A stretch of DNA of 64,000 nt. It comes from Lysobacter sp036697405. GTDB lineage: Bacteria; Pseudomonadota; Gammaproteobacteria; Xanthomonadales; Xanthomonadaceae. The notes beneath the pieces are model-generated. The model ran no database searches. It was not told where the DNA came from and saw only the letters and a program-made list of their open reading frames with translations. The DNA is taken from positions 1 through 64,000 of the forward strand of contig NZ_JBAHWA010000014.1 in the NCBI RefSeq assembly GCF_036697405.1, read 5' to 3'. This document shows positions 61,663 to 64,000 of the stretch, piece after piece (position 1 is the first letter of the stretch; the number at the start of each line of letters is the position of its first letter). A program made the translations under genes and the position numbers.

Positions 61663-62022
61663 CTAGGGAGAGGGCGCGCAGTTGGCGTCGCTTTCGATGA
61701 TGCGGTGCAGCTCGCTCACGCCGTCGCCGGCGATCTCGAGGAAGCGCTTGGAATACTCGATCGCGGCTTCGTAGGATTCGACCTCGATCAGGGCGTAGCC
61801 GGCGATCACTTCCTTGGCCTCGGCGTAGGGGCCGTCGGTCACGGTGATCTTGCCGCCGCTCAGCCCGATGCGCGCGCTGCCTTGCGGGAGCAGGCCGCCG
61901 GTGTGCAGCAGGCTGCCATCGCTCAGGCCCTGCTGGATCAGGGCGCCCATGCGCTGCTGCTTGTCGGGGCCGAAGTCGGCGGGCTTGCCGGGGTCGGGCG
62001 TGTAGATGGACAAAAACTTCAT
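61663..62022 (-). CDS. YciI/DGPF family protein
   Basis: The 119-residue protein has the signature TVTDGPYAEAKEVIAGYALIEVESYEAAIEYSKRFLEI. It is the second YciI paralogue of the cluster and first in the run that includes the VOC gene. It is preceded by its own ECF42-type promoter (62059-62085). Confidence 0.92.
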   Translation of the reverse strand: MKFLSIYTPDPGKPADFGPDKQQRMGALIQQGLSDGSLLHTGGLLPQGSARIGLSGGKITVTDGPYAEAKEVIAGYALIEVESYEAAIEYSKRFLEIAGDGVSELHRIIESDANCAPSP

Positions 62023-62058
62023 CGGTGACTCCGTGGAATTGGCGGACTGTACGAAGAC

Positions 62059-62085
62059 GACGAACGACGGCTCGTGGAATCGACA
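62059..62085 (-). promoter_or_regulatory. predicted ECF42 promoter of YciI-VOC
   Basis: On the minus strand TGTCGA (62085-62080), a 17-bp spacer starting TTCC and ending GTT, then CGTC (62062-62059). It is 37 bp before the YciI start at 62022. It matches the elements at 26674 and 62620 in both boxes, spacing and spacer edges. Confidence 0.75.
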
Positions 62086-62113
62086 GCGCGGGCGAAACGG
62101 ATACGCGCGGCGT

Positions 62114-62536
62114 TCAGTGACTGGCGGCCTGGGCGCGCAGGCGCTGTTCCTGCTCGCGCAGTTCCGGGGTGAGCTCGGCGCCGAAGTCCTCGGCTTCGAA
62201 CACCTGGCGGATCTCGATTTGCGATTCGGCGCCGGTCGGATTGGGGCAACGCTTGACCCACTCGATCGCTTCTTCCTTGGACTTGACCTGGATCAGCCAG
62301 AAGCCGCCGATCAGTTCCTTGGTTTCCGGGAACGGCCCGTCGACGACGGTGCGCTGGGCGCCGTTGAAGCGCACGCGCGCGCCTCGCGAGGAGGGATGCA
62401 GGCCCTCGCCAGCCAGCAGCACGCCGGCCTTGACCAGGTCCTCGTTGTATTTGCCCATCGCGGTCAGCAGCTCTCGGCTGGGCATTTCGCCGGCTTCGCT
62501 GGCGGCGTTGGATTTGACTATCACCATGAATCGCAT
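62114..62536 (-). CDS. YciI/DGPF family protein
   Basis: The 140-residue protein begins MRFMVIVKSNAASEAGEMPS and has TVVDGPFPETKELIGGFWLIQVKSKEEAIEWVKRCPNPTGAESQIEIRQVFEAEDF. It is the third YciI paralogue, closest to the one at 60632-61054 (shared RCP...IEIRQVFE). It is the first gene of the sigma cluster, with an ECF42-type promoter at 62620-62646. Confidence 0.93.
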   Translation of the reverse strand: MRFMVIVKSNAASEAGEMPSRELLTAMGKYNEDLVKAGVLLAGEGLHPSSRGARVRFNGAQRTVVDGPFPETKELIGGFWLIQVKSKEEAIEWVKRCPNPTGAESQIEIRQVFEAEDFGAELTPELREQEQRLRAQAASH

Positions 62537-62601
62537 CGTCCTGTCTCCTGCTCGGGTGGAGAGCGCCGGCCGGCTGCCGGCTGCGGCGGGGCCGGTCTCC
62601 C

Positions 62602-62626
62602 GGCGCTCTTACCCAGGGCGACGAAC
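62602..62626. repeat. 25-bp exact repeat shared with 26656-26680
   Basis: Promoter/leader segment of the first YciI gene, identical to that of the DUF4287 gene. It covers the -10 CGTC and the region downstream of it. Confidence 0.85.
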
Positions 62627-62646
62627 GCAGAGGCGCGGAATCGACA
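62620..62646 (-). promoter_or_regulatory. predicted ECF42 promoter of the first YciI gene
   Basis: TGTCGA (62646-62641), 17-bp spacer (TTCCG at its start, GTT at its end), CGTC (62623-62620), read on the minus strand. It is 83 bp before the YciI start at 62536. Confidence 0.8.
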
Positions 62647-62741
62647 CGGTGTGGAAAAAATGTTCGCGGCGGTTGCGGTTGCCCCTGTACGGCGCCCGGT
62701 GCTAGCGTTCCGGCTCCCGCCCTGAACCCAGGTCAGCCCCG

Positions 62742-63326
62742 ATGAAGTCGCTCAAGTATTTGATCCCGCTTGCTTTTCTGGTCAGCTCCGCAGCCGTGGC
62801 CGCGCCCGAAACCTACGAGATCGATCCCTCGCACACCTATCCCAGCTTCGAGGCCTCGCACATGGGCGTGTCGCTGTGGCGCGGCAAGTTCAACTCCTCC
62901 AGCGGCCAGGTGGTGCTGGACAAGGCCAAGGCCAAGGGCGCGGGCACGGTCGAGGTGACGGTCGACGTCGACAGCATCGATTTCGGCCACGACAAGATGA
63001 ACGAGCATGCGCGCGGCGCCGATCTGTTCGACGTGGCCAAGTACCCGACCGCGACCTACAAGGGCAAGCTCGAAGGCTTCGTCGACGGCGCGCCGACCAA
63101 GGTCGTCGGCGAGCTCACCCTGCACGGCGTGACCAAGCCGCTGGAGCTGAAGATCAATTCCTTCAAGTGCATCCCGCATCCGATGCTCAAGCGCGAGCTG
63201 TGCGGCGCCGATGCGCTGGCCACGTTCCAGCGCGACGCGTTCGGCATCTCCGCCGGCAAGGACTGGGGTTTCAGCATGGACGTGACCCTGCGTATCCAGG
63301 TCGAAGCGGTGGCCAAGGCCAAGTAA
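62742..63326 (+). CDS. YceI family periplasmic protein
   Basis: The 194-residue protein has a signal peptide (residues 1-20, AVA-A). YceI landmarks are ETYEIDPSHTYPSFEASHMGVSLWRGKF, VDVDSIDFGHDKMNEHARGADLFDVAKYPTATYKG and GELTLHGVTKPLELKI. YceI proteins form lipocalin-like barrels that bind isoprenoids such as ubiquinone; stress induction is common in the family. It is divergent from the first YciI gene, whose ECF42 promoter lies between them. Confidence 0.94.
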   Translation: MKSLKYLIPLAFLVSSAAVAAPETYEIDPSHTYPSFEASHMGVSLWRGKFNSSSGQVVLDKAKAKGAGTVEVTVDVDSIDFGHDKMNEHARGADLFDVAKYPTATYKGKLEGFVDGAPTKVVGELTLHGVTKPLELKINSFKCIPHPMLKRELCGADALATFQRDAFGISAGKDWGFSMDVTLRIQVEAVAKAK

Positions 63327-63372
63327 GGCCGTCATCGCCGGCTTCGACACCTATCGTTCGAGGAGCGACAGC

Positions 63373-63852
63373 ATGAACAACGAACCGCAAGCCGAGCATC
63401 GCTGGCTGCATCAGTTGGTCGGCGAATGGGAGGGCGAGGGCGAGGCCTACGGCGCACCCGGCGAAGCGCCCTTCGCCTGGAAAACGATCCAGAGCGTGCG
63501 CAAGATCGGCGAGCTGTGGATCCAGTGCGAGGCGCGCAACGAAACGCCAAAGGGTGCGCCGGACATCATGCAGATCACCCTGGGCTACGACCCGGCCCAG
63601 GGGCGCTACGTGGGCGTGTTCGCCGGCAGCATGATGTCCAAGCTGTGGATCTACGAGGGCCAGGTCGAGGACGATGGACGCACGCTCACCCTCGACACCG
63701 AGGGCCCGGACTTCACCAGCGGGCAGACCCGCAAGTTCCAGGACATCGTCGAGCTGATCGGCGACGACCGCCACGAGCTGCGTTCGCGCAAGCTCGGAGA
63801 CGACGGCCAGTGGCAGCCGGTGATGCGGGTGCGCTACCGGCGCATCCGCTGA
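63373..63852 (+). CDS. DUF1579 family protein
   Basis: The 159-residue protein starts at ATG 63373 with AGGAG 8 bp upstream. DUF1579 pattern: HRWLHQLVGEWEGEGEAYG, IQSVRKIGELWIQCEARNETP, TLGYDPAQGRYVGVFAGSMMSKLWIYEG. It is a cytosolic lipocalin-like fold without known function. It lies 46 bp after YceI; YciI and DUF1579-type genes recur together near ECF42 factors. Confidence 0.9.
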   Translation: MNNEPQAEHRWLHQLVGEWEGEGEAYGAPGEAPFAWKTIQSVRKIGELWIQCEARNETPKGAPDIMQITLGYDPAQGRYVGVFAGSMMSKLWIYEGQVEDDGRTLTLDTEGPDFTSGQTRKFQDIVELIGDDRHELRSRKLGDDGQWQPVMRVRYRRIR

Positions 63853-63947
63853 GCGGCCCGCGCGGTCGCGACTGCGGTCGCGGTCGCGGCACTTGCGACA
63901 GCCGCGCGCGGGCGGCAGTGTCGGGGCTTTCCACTGGAGAGCCCGGC

Positions 63948-64000
63948 ATGTCGCGTGCGCTATCGGCCTTGAGCCTCGTTGCGGCGATCGCCGCGTCCCT
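63948..64000 (+). CDS. signal-peptide protein, truncated by window end
   Basis: ATG 63948 with GGAG 8 bp upstream opens a frame beginning MSRALSALSLVAAIAAS, a typical signal peptide start. It runs off the right edge after 17 codons. Product unknown. Confidence 0.6.
   Translation, partial: MSRALSALSLVAAIAAS

Overview
The window is a high-GC, densely coded stretch from a Gram-negative gammaproteobacterium. The best fit is a Lysobacter-like member of the Xanthomonadaceae. This is inferred from the RHS/RAYT arrangement, a PhaZ7-type PHB depolymerase, many secreted hydrolases, an RND pump with NodT-type outer-membrane channel, and the codon usage; no marker gene is present to prove it.

Layout. 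1-3.3 kb is an accessory RHS toxin tip region. It holds the 3' end of an RHS gene whose variable tip carries an HEAGH zinc-protease motif, a downstream lipoprotein (candidate immunity), a RAYT transposase element bounded by near-perfect inverted repeats, and an orphan 45-codon RHS toxin tail whose stop overlaps the start of a HEAT-like immunity gene. 3.4-7.1 kb has small enzymes and membrane proteins (GFA, DUF2306, PaiB-like, VOC). 7.36-9.8 kb has a tRNA-Lys(CTT) followed after 25 bp by a 773-residue protein I do not recognise. 10.2-13.1 kb is a partner-switching module (sensor/SpoIIE phosphatase/ATPase plus STAS protein). 13.6-14.9 kb is a DUF2975/HTH/membrane operon with an operator cluster. 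15-21.5 kb is a complete RND efflux operon ending in its own TetR regulator.

21.5-31 kb holds a methyltransferase, a Fur-controlled TonB siderophore receptor, an HxlR regulator, a DUF4287-YciI pair, an M14 carboxypeptidase, a MerR/methyltransferase divergon and a TolA-like small protein. 31-37.9 kb is rich in exported hydrolases: S33 peptidase, PhaZ7-like depolymerase, GH76-like glycosidase, esterase and class 3 lipase, plus a membrane-tethered Mrr nuclease. 38-42 kb is amino-acid and peptide metabolism (PLP lyase, Lrp regulator, M20 peptidase, GST). 42-44.8 kb is a DUF2235 phospholipase effector-like module with a lipoprotein and a coiled-coil membrane protein. 45-52.8 kb is mixed and includes a glucosaminidase-VWD fusion. 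53-58.7 kb has an acyltransferase, an S9 peptidase and an esterase. 58.8-62.5 kb is an ECF42 sigma-factor cluster with YciI (DGPF), VOC and SRPBCC partners. The window ends with YceI, a DUF1579 protein and a truncated signal-peptide gene.

The two strongest unexpected signals are the broken RHS tip array (1-3.3 kb) and a predicted ECF42 promoter. The promoter is TGTCGA, a 17-bp spacer, then CGTC. It occurs three times: twice in the sigma cluster and once 32 kb away in front of the DUF4287-YciI pair, which places that pair in the same regulon.
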